A stretch of DNA of 64,000 nucleotides from CAVVNN01 sp963749605 (GTDB taxonomy: Bacteria > Actinomycetota > Thermoleophilia > Solirubrobacterales > 70-9): the NCBI GenBank assembly GCA_963749605.1, contig CAVVNN010000002.1:1-64000 (forward strand), given 5' to 3'. Shown here in pieces: positions 40,236 through 49,986 of this stretch; within the stretch, counting starts at the first letter, position 1; each line of letters starts with the position of its first letter. A program made the position numbers and the translations under genes. Under the pieces are notes generated by a model. That model ran no database searches. It saw only the letters and a list, made by a program, of their open reading frames with translations, and was not told where the DNA came from.

Positions 40236-41408
40236 ATGGGCACGCGTTTCCGTTTCACCACCGCAGGCGAGTCGCACGGCCCCGGGCTGGTCGCGATCGT
40301 CGAGGGCATGCCCGCCGGGCTCGAGCTCGACCGCGAGGCGCTCGACCGCGACATGGCCAGGCGCCAGCTCGGCCACGGCCGCGGTGGCCGGATGAAGATC
40401 GAGACCGACGCGGTCGAGATCCGCTCTGGCGTTCGCCACGGCCGCACCCTCGGCAGTCCGATCGCCGTCCTCGTCGCCAACCGCGACTACGCCAACTGGG
40501 AGGAGCGGATGAACCCCTGGCCGGTCGAGGGCTTCGAGCCCGAGGAGGTCCACCTGCCGCGGCCCGGGCACGCCGACCTCGTCGGCGCCCAGAAATACGG
40601 CCACACCGACATCCGCAACGTGCTCGAGCGCGCCAGCGCCCGCGAGACCGCCGCCCGCGTCGCCGCCGGTTCGCTCGCTCGCGGCCTCCTCGCCACGCTT
40701 GGAGTGAGCGTTCACAGCCACGTGACCCAGATCGCCTCGGTCAAGGCCCCCGAGCGCCCCTCGCTTGGCCCCGAGGACTTCGCCGGCGTCGACGAGGACC
40801 CCGTGCGCTGCCTCGACCCCGAGGCCAGCGCCGCGATGGTCGAGGAGATCGACCGTCTGCGCAAGGCCAACGAGAGCCTCGGCGGCAGCTTCGAGGTGCG
40901 CGCCTTCGGCCTCGTCCCCGGCCTCGGCTCATATATCTCCTGGGAAGAGCGGCTCGACGGCCAGCTCGCCGGCGCGGTCGCCTCGATCCAGTCGGTGAAG
41001 GGGGTGGCGATCGGCGAGGCCTGGGACGTCGCCGGGCGGCCGGGGTCGGAGGCCCATGACGAGATCTTCTGGTCGGAGGAGCGCGGCTACCACCGCAAGA
41101 CCAACCACGCCGGCGGGCTCGAGGGCGGGATGACCACCGGCCAGCCGCTCTCGGTGCGCGCCGCGATCAAGCCGATCTCGACCCTGACCAAGCCGCTGCG
41201 CTCGGTCGACACCGAGACCAAGGAGCCGGCCCAGGCGCTGCGCGAGCGCACCGACTCGACCGTGGTCCCGGCCGCCGCCGTGGTCGCCGAGGCGATGGTC
41301 TGCCTCACCCTGGCCCGCTGCTACCGCGAGAAGTTCGGCGGCGACCACATCGACGACGCGCTGGCCGCCGTCGACGCCTACGAGAAGCGAATCGATTGGC
41401 GGGGGTAA
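40236..41408 (+). CDS. aroC: Chorismate synthase
   Basis: A 390-residue FMN-dependent enzyme for the last shikimate step, EPSP to chorismate. Signatures are FTTAGESHGPGLVAIVEGMP at the start, MKIETDAVEIRSGVRHGRTL, RPGHADLVGAQKYGHTDIRN, ARETAARVAAG and the late ERTDSTVVPAAAVVAEAMV. Start chosen at ATG 40236, where MGTRFRF gives the normal N-terminus; the longer open frame upstream is out of register with aroE. The gap to aroE is 28 bases. Confidence 0.96.
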   Translation: MGTRFRFTTAGESHGPGLVAIVEGMPAGLELDREALDRDMARRQLGHGRGGRMKIETDAVEIRSGVRHGRTLGSPIAVLVANRDYANWEERMNPWPVEGFEPEEVHLPRPGHADLVGAQKYGHTDIRNVLERASARETAARVAAGSLARGLLATLGVSVHSHVTQIASVKAPERPSLGPEDFAGVDEDPVRCLDPEASAAMVEEIDRLRKANESLGGSFEVRAFGLVPGLGSYISWEERLDGQLAGAVASIQSVKGVAIGEAWDVAGRPGSEAHDEIFWSEERGYHRKTNHAGGLEGGMTTGQPLSVRAAIKPISTLTKPLRSVDTETKEPAQALRERTDSTVVPAAAVVAEAMVCLTLARCYREKFGGDHIDDALAAVDAYEKRIDWRG

Positions 41409-41412
41409 CCCC

Positions 41413-42951
41413 GTGAAGCGGCCTGCTCTCGTCTTCATCGGGTTCATGGGCGCCGGGAAGTCGCTGGCGTTGAGCGCGGCAGGCGACGCCGGGCTGGCGA
41501 CGACCGAGATCGACGAGCTGATGGAGCGCGAGCTGGGGATGCCGATCGCCGCCGCGTTCGAGCGCGACGGCGAGGAGGCCTTCCGGGCCCGCGAGGCCGA
41601 GATCGTCGGCGCGCTGCTGGAGGAAGCCGACGGGGGCGCGATCGCGCTCGGTGGCGGCAGCGTCCTCTCCGCGCGGGTGCGCGACGCTCTCCGCCGCCAC
41701 ACGGTCATCTGGCTCCAGGTCGACGCCGGGGAGGCCTGGCGGCGGATTGCCCACACCAGCCGCCCCCTTGCCACGAGCATCGAGGACGTCGCGCGACTGC
41801 TCGCGGTTCGACTGCCCCTCTACGAAGAGCTCGCCGACGCGGTCATCCCGCCCGGGGACCGCGGCATCGTCGCCCGCGCCCTGCCCTCGGTCCGGAAGCT
41901 CGCCGGGCTGCCGCCGGGAACGCGGCTGCTCTGGGCGGCCAGCAGCTCCGGCGAGTACCCGGCCTTCGTCGGCCCCGGCCTGCTCGGCGCAACCGCCGAG
42001 TGGTGGCCGCTGGCGGGTCGCCGCTTCTGCGTCACCGACTCGGCTGTGGGAGACCTCTACGCCGACCGGATCGCGCCGCTCGCGGCGCGAGTCGAAGTCG
42101 ATCCGGGCGAGGGCTCGAAGACGATGGCCGCGGCCGAGCGCGTCCTGCGCGAGCTGGCCCGCGCCGGGATGACCCGCGAGGACCACGTCGTGGCCTTGGG
42201 CGGCGGCGTCGTCGGCGACCTCGCCGGCTTCTGCGCTCATCTCTACCAGCGCGGGGTCCCGGTAGTCCAAGTCCCGACCACGCTGGTCGCCCAGGTCGAT
42301 TCCGCCTACGGCGGCAAGACCGGAGTGGACCTGCCCGAGGGCAAGAACTACGCCGGCGCCTACCATCTGCCCGCCGCCGTCCTCGCCGACACCTCGACCC
42401 TGGCGACGCTGCCGGGCGAGGAGCTGGCGGCCGGCTTCGTCGAGGCGCTGAAGACCGGCCTGCTCGCCGGGGGGCCGCTGTGGGAGCGAGTTCGCACGTT
42501 GGCCGCCCTCGACTCCGCCGCCCTCGACGGGGTCGTCTTCGAGTGCGCCCGATACAAGTGCGAGGTCGTCGCCGCCGACGAGCGCGACGCCGGCCTGCGT
42601 GCCGTCCTCAACCTCGGCCACACCGTCGGCCACGCGATCGAGGCGGCAAGCGGCTACGCCCGCCACCGCCATGGCGAGGCGGTCGGTCTTGGCCTGCTGG
42701 CGGCGCTGCGGCTCTCCGGCGCCGCTGCGCTCCGCGACGAGGTCGAGGAGATCCTGCGCCGCCACGACCTGCCGGTCGCCCTCGACCCCCCGCTCGACGT
42801 CGACGAGATCCTCGTCGCCCTCCAGCGCGACAAGAAGCGCACCGCCGAGGGAGTCGGCTTCGTCCTCCTCTCGGAGCCGGGTGAGCCTCGCACGGGGCAA
42901 CTCGTCGACCCGACTAAGGTCAGGGCCGCCGTGGAGGAGCTGCTCGCATGA
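41413..42951 (+). CDS. aroKB: Bifunctional shikimate kinase / 3-dehydroquinate synthase
   Basis: A 512-residue fusion. Residues about 1-165 are shikimate kinase (P-loop FIGFMGAGKSLALSAAGDAG, the FRAREAEIVGALL helix, the GGGSVLSARVRDAL lid region). Residues about 175-512 are 3-dehydroquinate synthase (VALGGGVVGDLAGFCAHLYQ, VPTTLVAQVDSAYGGKTGVD, LPGEELAAGFVEALKTG, LNLGHTVGHAIE with a metal histidine, HGEAVGLGLLAALR). It combines the second and fifth steps of the shikimate route. The GTG start follows aroC by four bases, and the end overlaps aroQ. Confidence 0.95.
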   Translation: MKRPALVFIGFMGAGKSLALSAAGDAGLATTEIDELMERELGMPIAAAFERDGEEAFRAREAEIVGALLEEADGGAIALGGGSVLSARVRDALRRHTVIWLQVDAGEAWRRIAHTSRPLATSIEDVARLLAVRLPLYEELADAVIPPGDRGIVARALPSVRKLAGLPPGTRLLWAASSSGEYPAFVGPGLLGATAEWWPLAGRRFCVTDSAVGDLYADRIAPLAARVEVDPGEGSKTMAAAERVLRELARAGMTREDHVVALGGGVVGDLAGFCAHLYQRGVPVVQVPTTLVAQVDSAYGGKTGVDLPEGKNYAGAYHLPAAVLADTSTLATLPGEELAAGFVEALKTGLLAGGPLWERVRTLAALDSAALDGVVFECARYKCEVVAADERDAGLRAVLNLGHTVGHAIEAASGYARHRHGEAVGLGLLAALRLSGAAALRDEVEEILRRHDLPVALDPPLDVDEILVALQRDKKRTAEGVGFVLLSEPGEPRTGQLVDPTKVRAAVEELLA

Positions 42952-43403
42952 CCACCGCCCACAACCGCGTCGCGGTCCTGCACGGGGTCAACTTCGACAT
43001 CCTCGACCGCCGCGACCCCGAGATCTACGGCGGCCTCTCCCTCAACGAGCTGGAGATGAAGATCAGGGGCTGGGCGCGAGAGCTGAGGCTGGAAGCGATC
43101 TTCTTCCAGACCAACTCCGAGGGCGAGTTCGTCGAATACCTGCACCGGGCGCCGGAGCTCGCCGATGCGGTCCTGGTCAACGCCGGCGCCTGGACCCACT
43201 ACAGCCGGGCGATCGCCGACGCGCTCGACGTCGCCGCCCTGCCCGCGGTCGAGGTCCACCTCTCCGATGTCGAGTCGCGCGAGGACTGGCGCAGGGTCTC
43301 CGTCTTCGACGGGCTGGTGCTGTCCAAGGTATCCGGCAAGGGGGCGGACGGCTACCGCGACGCGCTCGAGATCCTCGCCGGCAAGCTCGGCACCGCCGCA
43401 TGA
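42948..43403 (+). CDS. aroQ: Type II 3-dehydroquinate dehydratase
   Basis: A 151-residue type II dehydroquinase. The usual NGPNLNxLGxREPxxYG start is present in divergent form as LHGVNFDILDRRDPEIYGGL, keeping the catalytic tyrosine region. FFQTNSEGEFVEYLHRA, VNAGAWTHYSRAIADAL and VEVHLSDVESREDWRRVSV hold the remaining active-site residues, including the histidine of EVHLSD. The changed N-terminal motif makes it a diverged member, but its position after aroKB supports the role. It overlaps the next gene. Confidence 0.9.
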   Translation: MTTAHNRVAVLHGVNFDILDRRDPEIYGGLSLNELEMKIRGWARELRLEAIFFQTNSEGEFVEYLHRAPELADAVLVNAGAWTHYSRAIADALDVAALPAVEVHLSDVESREDWRRVSVFDGLVLSKVSGKGADGYRDALEILAGKLGTAA

Positions 43404-44467
43404 GCGTCGAGCGCGGCCGCGGCGACCGTCTCGCCGGCAGGCTCGCCGAGCGCGAGCTGGACCTGATGCTGGTCACCGACCTGGTCAACCTCCGCTACCT
43501 GACCGGGTTCGGCGGCACCAACGGTGCCTGCATCTGCGGCGTCGAGACCCGCGTCTTCCTCACCGACTTCCGCTATACCGAGCGCGCCGCCGAGGAAGTC
43601 GAGGGGTGGGAGATCGTCACCGTCGAGAGCGACTGGCTTGCCGGCATCGCCGAGCGCCTGCACGGCAGGGTCGGTTTCGAGGACCACCAGATGTCGGTCC
43701 GGGTGCTGGGGAAGCTGGAGGAGAAGCTCGGCGAGGGGATCGAGGCGGTGCCGGCGGGGGGCGCGGTCGAGGAGCTGCGACGGGTCAAGGACGCGGGCGA
43801 GCTGGCCTCGATCTCCGCCGCGGCGGAGCTTGCCGACGACGTTTGGCGCTGGAGCCTCGAACGCGGCCTGGCCGGGCGCAGCGAGCGCGACGTCGCCCGC
43901 GCTGCCGAGGCGCGCATGTACGAGCTCGGCGCCGAGCCGTCCTTCCCGACGATCGTCGCCGCCGGTCCCGACGGCGCCCTGCCGCACGCGGAGCCCGGCG
44001 AGCGCGAGATCGGCCGCGGCGAGCTGGTCGTCTTCGACATGGGGGCGAAGCTCGACGGCTACTGCTCGGACGGGACGCGGACCTTCGCCACCGGCGAGCC
44101 GGGCGAGCGGGCGCGCGAGGTCTACGAGGTGGTGCGCAGGGCTCAGGCGGCGGCGCTCGACACGGTCGTCGCCGGCGCCACGGGCGAGGCCGTCGATGCG
44201 GCGGCGCGGAAGGTCATCGAGGAGGCCGGCCACGGCGAGCGCTTCGGCCACGGCCTCGGCCACGGCGTCGGGCTCGAGGTGCACGAGGCGCCGCGGGTCT
44301 CGCAGCGCTCCGAGGACGTGCTCGAAGCGGCCGAGGTGGTGACGATCGAGCCGGGGGTCTACCTGCCGGGCGAGCTCGGAGTCCGCATCGAGGATCTCGT
44401 CGTCGTCACCGAGGAGGGCCACCGCAACCTCAGCGGCTTGCCCAAAGAGCTGCAGCTGGTCGCATAG
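43400..44467 (+). CDS. M24 aminopeptidase, Xaa-Pro peptidase-like
   Basis: A 355-residue two-domain peptidase that would cleave the first residue before proline. The N-terminal domain (LDLMLVTDLVNLRYLTGFGG) is the creatinase-like fold. The M24 domain has all metal ligands: aspartates in VVFDMGAKLDGYCSDGTRTF, the histidine in GHGLGHGVGLEVHEAPR, and glutamates in VVTIEPGVYLPGELGVRIED. Such a gene between aroQ and efp is common in actinobacteria. Here efp is 4.9 kb further on, after five unrelated genes. The start ATG overlaps the aroQ stop. Confidence 0.92.
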   Translation: MSVERGRGDRLAGRLAERELDLMLVTDLVNLRYLTGFGGTNGACICGVETRVFLTDFRYTERAAEEVEGWEIVTVESDWLAGIAERLHGRVGFEDHQMSVRVLGKLEEKLGEGIEAVPAGGAVEELRRVKDAGELASISAAAELADDVWRWSLERGLAGRSERDVARAAEARMYELGAEPSFPTIVAAGPDGALPHAEPGEREIGRGELVVFDMGAKLDGYCSDGTRTFATGEPGERAREVYEVVRRAQAAALDTVVAGATGEAVDAAARKVIEEAGHGERFGHGLGHGVGLEVHEAPRVSQRSEDVLEAAEVVTIEPGVYLPGELGVRIEDLVVVTEEGHRNLSGLPKELQLVA

Positions 44468-44528
44468 CTGTCCTGATCGCGAGAATGCAGATTTAAGTCA
44501 GGGTGGAGCGCGAGTCGATCTGTCGGTT

Positions 44529-45644
44529 GTGAACATGAAGCCCTTCAGCTTTCGGGCCACTGCCCCCAGCGCCCCGCACGACTTGGGTCACTCGGTCGAG
44601 TCGCTCGCAGCGATCCGCGAAGACGCGCGACGCGAACGCCTGCTCGACATGGAGCAGCGCGTCCGCCGCTACCGCACCGCCTGCTTCGCGATCCTCGCCG
44701 TCGCCCTGGCCTCGGTCGGTCCGGAAGTCGGCTGGTGGTGGATCGCGCCACTGGCGGTCGGGTTCCTCGGCTTCGCCGTCGCCGACCGCTTCATGCGCTC
44801 CAGCCAGCGCCCGTGGCTATGGGTCGCCGGCGCCTGGGGGACTCTGCCGCTGCTGCTGGCCGCCGCCGTCATCGCCACCGGTGGGCCGACCAGCCCGGCG
44901 CTGTTCTGGTTCGCGCTCCCCGCGGTGACCCTCGGCGTCCGCTTCGAGCCCTGGGGCATGGCCGTCGGCACGGCCTACATCCTCGTCCTCCTCCTGCTCA
45001 GCACCGTTGCCGTCGACCCGACTTCAGCTGTCGATCACATCCAGTTGCTGGTCGCCGCCGTGGCGCTGGTGCTCAGCACGGTGATCCTCTCCGGCGCCCT
45101 GGTCGAGTCCGACCGCGCCCATCGGCGCCGCTCCACGCTCGACCCGCTCACCGGCCTCTTCAACCGCAACGCGCTGGAGCAGCGGCTCGCCGAGCTCGAC
45201 GGCCAGCCCTGCAGCGAAGCGGAGGGGCTTTCCCACGCGCTGTTGCTCTGTGACCTCGACCACTTCAAGCGGGTCAACGACCAGCTCGGGCACGCCGCCG
45301 GCGACGCCGTCCTGCAGGACGTGGCCTACGTGATGCGCGCGGCGCTGCAGGCCGGCGACTCGATCTACAGGGTGGGCGGCGAGGAGATCCTCGTCGTCCT
45401 GCCGGGCGCCAGTCGCGATGACGCGCTGGAGATCGCCGAGCGGTTGAGATGCGAGGTGCGCGAACGCCGCCCGGTCGGAGTCGCGGTGACGATCAGCATC
45501 GGCGTCGCGGTCTCCCAGCCCGACAGCGTCGACACCGACGACCTCGTCGCCCGCGCCGACAAGGCTCTCTACGCCGCCAAGGCAGGCGGTCGCGACATCG
45601 TCTACGTGGACGGCAACGGCGTCGCCGCTGCGGTCAGCGGCTGA
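44529..45644 (+). CDS. Membrane diguanylate cyclase (GGDEF)
   Basis: A 371-residue protein with five or six membrane helices in residues about 45-195 (FAILAVALASVGPEVGWWW through ALVLSTVILSGALV) and a C-terminal GGDEF domain. The signature is GGEEI rather than GGDEF. DPLTGLFNRNALEQRL and CDLDHFKRVNDQLGHAAGD are present. It would make c-di-GMP from GTP. The position of the inhibitory RxxD site reads QAGD, so feedback inhibition is probably lost. GTG 44529 or ATG 44535 may be the start. The end overlaps the convergent M42 gene by 11 bases. Confidence 0.88.
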   Translation: MNMKPFSFRATAPSAPHDLGHSVESLAAIREDARRERLLDMEQRVRRYRTACFAILAVALASVGPEVGWWWIAPLAVGFLGFAVADRFMRSSQRPWLWVAGAWGTLPLLLAAAVIATGGPTSPALFWFALPAVTLGVRFEPWGMAVGTAYILVLLLLSTVAVDPTSAVDHIQLLVAAVALVLSTVILSGALVESDRAHRRRSTLDPLTGLFNRNALEQRLAELDGQPCSEAEGLSHALLLCDLDHFKRVNDQLGHAAGDAVLQDVAYVMRAALQAGDSIYRVGGEEILVVLPGASRDDALEIAERLRCEVRERRPVGVAVTISIGVAVSQPDSVDTDDLVARADKALYAAKAGGRDIVYVDGNGVAAAVSG

Positions 45645-46686
45645 GGTCGACGCCCTCGCGCAGGCGCATGGCGAAGGCGGCGAGCAGCTCGACGCTCGCC
45701 TCGACGTCGCCGAGGTCAACCAGCTCGACCGGCGAGTGCATGTAGCGCAGGGGGATCGAGACCAGGCCGGTCGGGATACCTGCCCGGGAGATCTGGATCA
45801 CGTCGGCGTCGGTGCTGGTGCCGCGGCCGCTGGCGCTGATCGTGTGCTCGATCCCCGCCTCCTCCGCCGTTTCGGCCAGCAGCTCGAAGACCCTGGGCGA
45901 GAGGGTCGAGCCACGCCCGATCGCCGGGCCGGAGCCGAGTGGGTGGCTGCCGATCTCCTTCTCGTCGACGCCGGGGGCATCGGTCGCGTGGGTGACGTCG
46001 ACCGCGACCGCGAGGTCGGGCCGCAGCGCGAAGGTCGCGGTACGGGCGCCGAACAGCCCGACCTCCTCCTGGACGGCGGCGACGGCGGCGAAGCTGGCCT
46101 GCAAGCCGCCGCGCTCGTGGCAGCGGCGCAGCGCCTCCAGCGCGACATAGGCGCCGAGGCGGTTGTCCATCGAGCGGGAGGTGAGGCGGTCGCCGGCAAG
46201 CCGCACCGGCTCCGCGGCGATCGTCACCGGGTCGCCGACCCGGACCAGCTCGGCAGCGTCGTCGCGGTCGGCGGCGCCGACGTCGATGTGGAGGCCCTTC
46301 AGCTCGACCACCTTCTTGCGCTGGTCGGGGTCGAGCAGGTGGATCGGCTTGCGGCCGACGACGCCGGGCACGAGCCCGTTCTCTCCCCGCACCTCAACCC
46401 GTTGCCCGACCAGGATCTGGGGGTCCCAGCCGCCGATCGGGGCGAAGTAGAGGAAGCCCTTCTCGTCGATGTGGGTGACGACGAGGCCGATCTCGTCGAT
46501 GTGGCCGACCACCGCCAGCAGCGGCGCTCGGTCGGCGCCGACGCGGGCGATCGAGGAGCCGAGCCCGTCGGTGGAGAGCTCGGCGAAGGAGGCCGCGTCG
46601 CGCCAGATCGCGGAGGCGGGCCCCTCGTATCCGGAGGGTGCTGCGCTGCGCAGCAGCCTGTCGAGCAGTTCCGGAGTCTCGCTCAT
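45634..46686 (-). CDS. M42-family aminopeptidase
   Basis: A 350-residue metallo-aminopeptidase of the M42 (TET/glutamyl aminopeptidase) type. Metal ligands and catalytic residues are visible: histidine in AVVGHIDEIGLVV, aspartate in RSMDNRLGAYVALEAL, the EE pair in VAAVQEEVGLFGA, the aspartate of AVDVTHATDAPG and the histidine of RYMHSPVELVDLGD. It would trim N-terminal residues from peptides. It is transcribed opposite to its left neighbour. Confidence 0.92.
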   Translation of the reverse strand: MSETPELLDRLLRSAAPSGYEGPASAIWRDAASFAELSTDGLGSSIARVGADRAPLLAVVGHIDEIGLVVTHIDEKGFLYFAPIGGWDPQILVGQRVEVRGENGLVPGVVGRKPIHLLDPDQRKKVVELKGLHIDVGAADRDDAAELVRVGDPVTIAAEPVRLAGDRLTSRSMDNRLGAYVALEALRRCHERGGLQASFAAVAAVQEEVGLFGARTATFALRPDLAVAVDVTHATDAPGVDEKEIGSHPLGSGPAIGRGSTLSPRVFELLAETAEEAGIEHTISASGRGTSTDADVIQISRAGIPTGLVSIPLRYMHSPVELVDLGDVEASVELLAAFAMRLREGVDLSR

Positions 46687-46741
46687 AGACCTCGGCAGTA
46701 TGTCGAGTCGAACAAGCGTCCGCTTCCTAAGCCTTCGATTT

Positions 46742-47947
46742 TCAAGAAGGCGCCGGTGGTGGCGCGTCGCCGGGATGGCGGACTCGCTCGCGGGCCTCGC
46801 CGTAGCCGCGGGTCTCGTAGGCGATCATCGCCCAGACCAGTACGTTGGCGATCGCCAGCGCGGCCACCGCCGGCATCTCCGTGGCCACCGGGACGAGAAG
46901 CAGCAACACGATTGCGAGCAGCAGTCGCTGCCGGTTGATCGTGCGCACGTGGCGGTAGCGGAAGGCGACCAGCCCGAGCAGGTAGACGGCGAGGCCGCCG
47001 AGCAGGGCGAAGGACGGGACGGTGTGCAGGTGGCCGCCGAAGTGGCCGATCGTGATCTTCAGGCCGAAGGCGACGAGCACGATGCCGGCCACCATCGCCA
47101 GGTGCATGTAGGAGTAGGAGTCGCGGGCCATCTCGTTGCGCTCACGTCCCCCCGGCGTCTGGGCCAGGCGCCGGGCCGAGACCAGGGCGACGATGTCGAA
47201 GTAGATCCACCACATCGCCGCTGCCAGGGCCACCCCCAGCACCGCCGCGGTTGCGATCCCGAAGCTGAGCTGATGCGAGGCGCCGACGCCGATCGCGACG
47301 ATCGACTCGCCGAGGGCGATGATCACGATCAGTCCGTGGCGCTCGGCGAAGTGCCCCGGCACCAGTTTCCAGCCCTCCGAGCCGAAGAAGTAGGGCCCGG
47401 CCATGTCGAGGAAGAGGGCGAGAGCCCAGAGCGCCCCCTGGGCGAGGCCGTCGAAGAGAGAGGCCGCGGCCAGCAGCCCGACCGCGACCGCTGTGCTGGC
47501 GGCGAGCCCCAGCACCGAGTGGCGCAGCGCGTCGTCCTCGGGGCTGGCGAGCATGAAGAGGGCGATGTGGGCGGTGCGAACCACCCCGTAGGTGAGGGCG
47601 AAGGCGAGCGCGAGGTTGCCGAAGGCCTCCGGTACGCAGAGCGAGACGAGCAACAGCGCCGCCATCGCGCCGAACATGACCAGGCGGACCGCTCCCTCCT
47701 CGGGGTCGATGACGCTGGTGAGCCAGGCGTAGCCGACCCACGCCCACCAGAGCATGCCGAGCACCAGCAGGCCCTGCGCCAGCCCCGACCAGGTCGGGTG
47801 GTGCGACATCAGCGCCGTGCACTGGGTGATCGCGAGAACGAAGACGAGGTCGAAGAACAGCTCCAGCGGCGTCACCCGGTCGCCTTCGCGCATCGCCGCG
47901 CTCAGGCGGGGCGCCCGGGTGCCGGTCGAAGCTGCCATCGCGCCCAT
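46742..47947 (-). CDS. Low temperature requirement protein A (LtrA) family
   Basis: A 401-residue integral membrane protein with about 11 hydrophobic helices. The start VTPLELFFDLVFVLAITQCT and the block GEGW-like PYFFGSEGWKLVPGHFAERH followed by GLIVIIALGESIVAIGVG are the LtrA family signature. Function in the family is unclear; the name comes from a Listeria low-temperature phenotype. It is divergent from the SDR gene with 68 bases between start codons. Confidence 0.88.
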   Translation of the reverse strand: MGAMAASTGTRAPRLSAAMREGDRVTPLELFFDLVFVLAITQCTALMSHHPTWSGLAQGLLVLGMLWWAWVGYAWLTSVIDPEEGAVRLVMFGAMAALLLVSLCVPEAFGNLALAFALTYGVVRTAHIALFMLASPEDDALRHSVLGLAASTAVAVGLLAAASLFDGLAQGALWALALFLDMAGPYFFGSEGWKLVPGHFAERHGLIVIIALGESIVAIGVGASHQLSFGIATAAVLGVALAAAMWWIYFDIVALVSARRLAQTPGGRERNEMARDSYSYMHLAMVAGIVLVAFGLKITIGHFGGHLHTVPSFALLGGLAVYLLGLVAFRYRHVRTINRQRLLLAIVLLLLVPVATEMPAVAALAIANVLVWAMIAYETRGYGEARERVRHPGDAPPPAPS

Positions 47948-48015
47948 ACTTGCAAGCCGGCCGCTCTGCCCGCCGGGGTGTGCCGCGCGAGGCCGGTCGA
48001 ATACGGTTAGGCCCG

Positions 48016-48840
48016 ATGGCCGGGCGGGAGAAGACGATGCTCGTCACCGGCGCCTCCAGCGGCATCGGCGAGGCGACCGCGAAGCGGCTCGCCCGCGAGC
48101 CCGGCGCCGAGTTGGTCCTCGTCGCGCGGCGCGAGGAGCGCCTGCGGGCCCTGGCCGAATCGCTGCCCTGCCGGGCCACCCACCTCGCCGTCGACCTCAC
48201 CGAGGCCGACGCCCCGGCGCGCATCCTTGCCCACGTCGAAGAGCACCACGACGGCCTCGACCTGCTGGTCAACAATGCCGGCGGCTCTTGGCGCGGCGCC
48301 TTCGCCGAGGCCGGCTACGCCAACGTCCACCGTCACATGGAGCTCAACTTCGACGCGGTGGTGCGCCTCACCGAGGCGCTGTTGCCGTCGCTGCGCGCCT
48401 CTGCGCCGAGCGCGATAGTCAACGTGGCGAGCACCGCGGGACGCGTCTCCCGCGCCCGCACCGGCGCCTACTCGGCGAGCAAGTTCGCCCTGATCGGCTG
48501 GTCGGACTCGCTCTATGCGGAGGAGCGCCCGCACGGCGTCCACGTCGGCCTCGTCCTGCCGGGTTTCGTCGCCACCGAGGGCTTTCCGGCGACCGAGCTG
48601 CGCGAGAAAGCCCTCACCCGCTGGATCGTCTCCAAGCCCGAGACGGTTGCCGAGGCGATCGTCGACACCGGCCTGCGTGGAAGGGCCGAGCGCTACGTGC
48701 CGCGCCCCTACGCGATCGCCGCCGTTTTGCGCATCGTCGCCCCCCGCCTGGTCCGCCGCGTCCTCTCCGGGGGAGCCGCCTCCAGCCTCACCACCAGCAC
48801 CGCGGCCGAAGGCGACGGCAGCCAGCCCCCGGCCGGCTGA
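48016..48840 (+). CDS. Short-chain dehydrogenase/reductase
   Basis: A 274-residue classical SDR. The cofactor motif TGASSGIGEATAKRL, the NNAGG motif, the catalytic serine in IVNVASTAGRVSRARTG and the YSASKFALIGWSDSL box (Y-x3-K) are all present. The Rossmann start with ARREERL suggests NADP use. The substrate is unknown. ATG 48016 is chosen because it leads directly into TMLVTGASS; the longer open frame overlaps the divergent LtrA gene. Confidence 0.9.
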   Translation: MAGREKTMLVTGASSGIGEATAKRLAREPGAELVLVARREERLRALAESLPCRATHLAVDLTEADAPARILAHVEEHHDGLDLLVNNAGGSWRGAFAEAGYANVHRHMELNFDAVVRLTEALLPSLRASAPSAIVNVASTAGRVSRARTGAYSASKFALIGWSDSLYAEERPHGVHVGLVLPGFVATEGFPATELREKALTRWIVSKPETVAEAIVDTGLRGRAERYVPRPYAIAAVLRIVAPRLVRRVLSGGAASSLTTSTAAEGDGSQPPAG

Positions 48841-48846
48841 GCTCGC

Positions 48847-49329
48847 TCAGCGGAACTTCGCCCCAGTAATCCGGCAGGCGTGGAATTCGAAGTTGAAGAC
48901 GACGTTGTTGGCCGCATTGGCGGCGCTGCGCGTCTTGATGAAGTCGATCGTGGCGTGCCTGCGGTCACCGCGCATCAGCTCCCTGCCGGTCTTGCGCAGG
49001 TAGCCCTCGACCAGCCGTAGGTGCGTAATCCATTTGCCCAGCCGCGTCGCTTCGGCCGGCGGGCGTGGGACGGCGGCGATTTCCCCGGTCGCCTTGCCGA
49101 AGGCCGCCGCCGCGCGGACGAACTGGCCCCCTGCCTTTCCCAGCTTCTTTGCTTTCACCCGGTCGTTGGCCCCGGCGAGGATGCGCTGGCTGGCTTCCGT
49201 GTTGGCCTGGCAGATCGGTTCGACTCGGGCTACGTATTCCGCCTTCGCCGGGTCTTCCGCCCCAAGCGCCGCCGGCGCGAGCGCGATCGTCGTAAGCAGG
49301 ATCGTTGTGAGGGCAAGCAGGGATTTCAC
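48847..49329 (-). CDS. Secreted protein of unknown function
   Basis: A 160-residue protein with a signal peptide (MKSLLALTTILLTTIALAPA, cleavage near ALGAED). The mature part is helical (DPAKAEYVARVEPICQANTE, GGQFVRAAAAFGKATGEIAA) and carries two cysteines, one in EPICQAN and one in FHACRI, that could form a disulfide. No known domain is recognised. The style is that of secreted proteins common in Thermoleophilia. It is divergent from efp with 60 bases between starts, and converges with the SDR gene. Confidence 0.6.
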   Translation of the reverse strand: MKSLLALTTILLTTIALAPAALGAEDPAKAEYVARVEPICQANTEASQRILAGANDRVKAKKLGKAGGQFVRAAAAFGKATGEIAAVPRPPAEATRLGKWITHLRLVEGYLRKTGRELMRGDRRHATIDFIKTRSAANAANNVVFNFEFHACRITGAKFR

Positions 49330-49389
49330 GCGCTTCTCTCAAGGTTAGGGCCCCACCGCTATTCGTCCCGTCCCTCTAGGATTCGCCGC

Positions 49390-49950
<561 letters not shown>

Positions 49951-49986
49951 GCGTCCGGTTATCCGAAGCGCGAGAATAGAGCGTCC

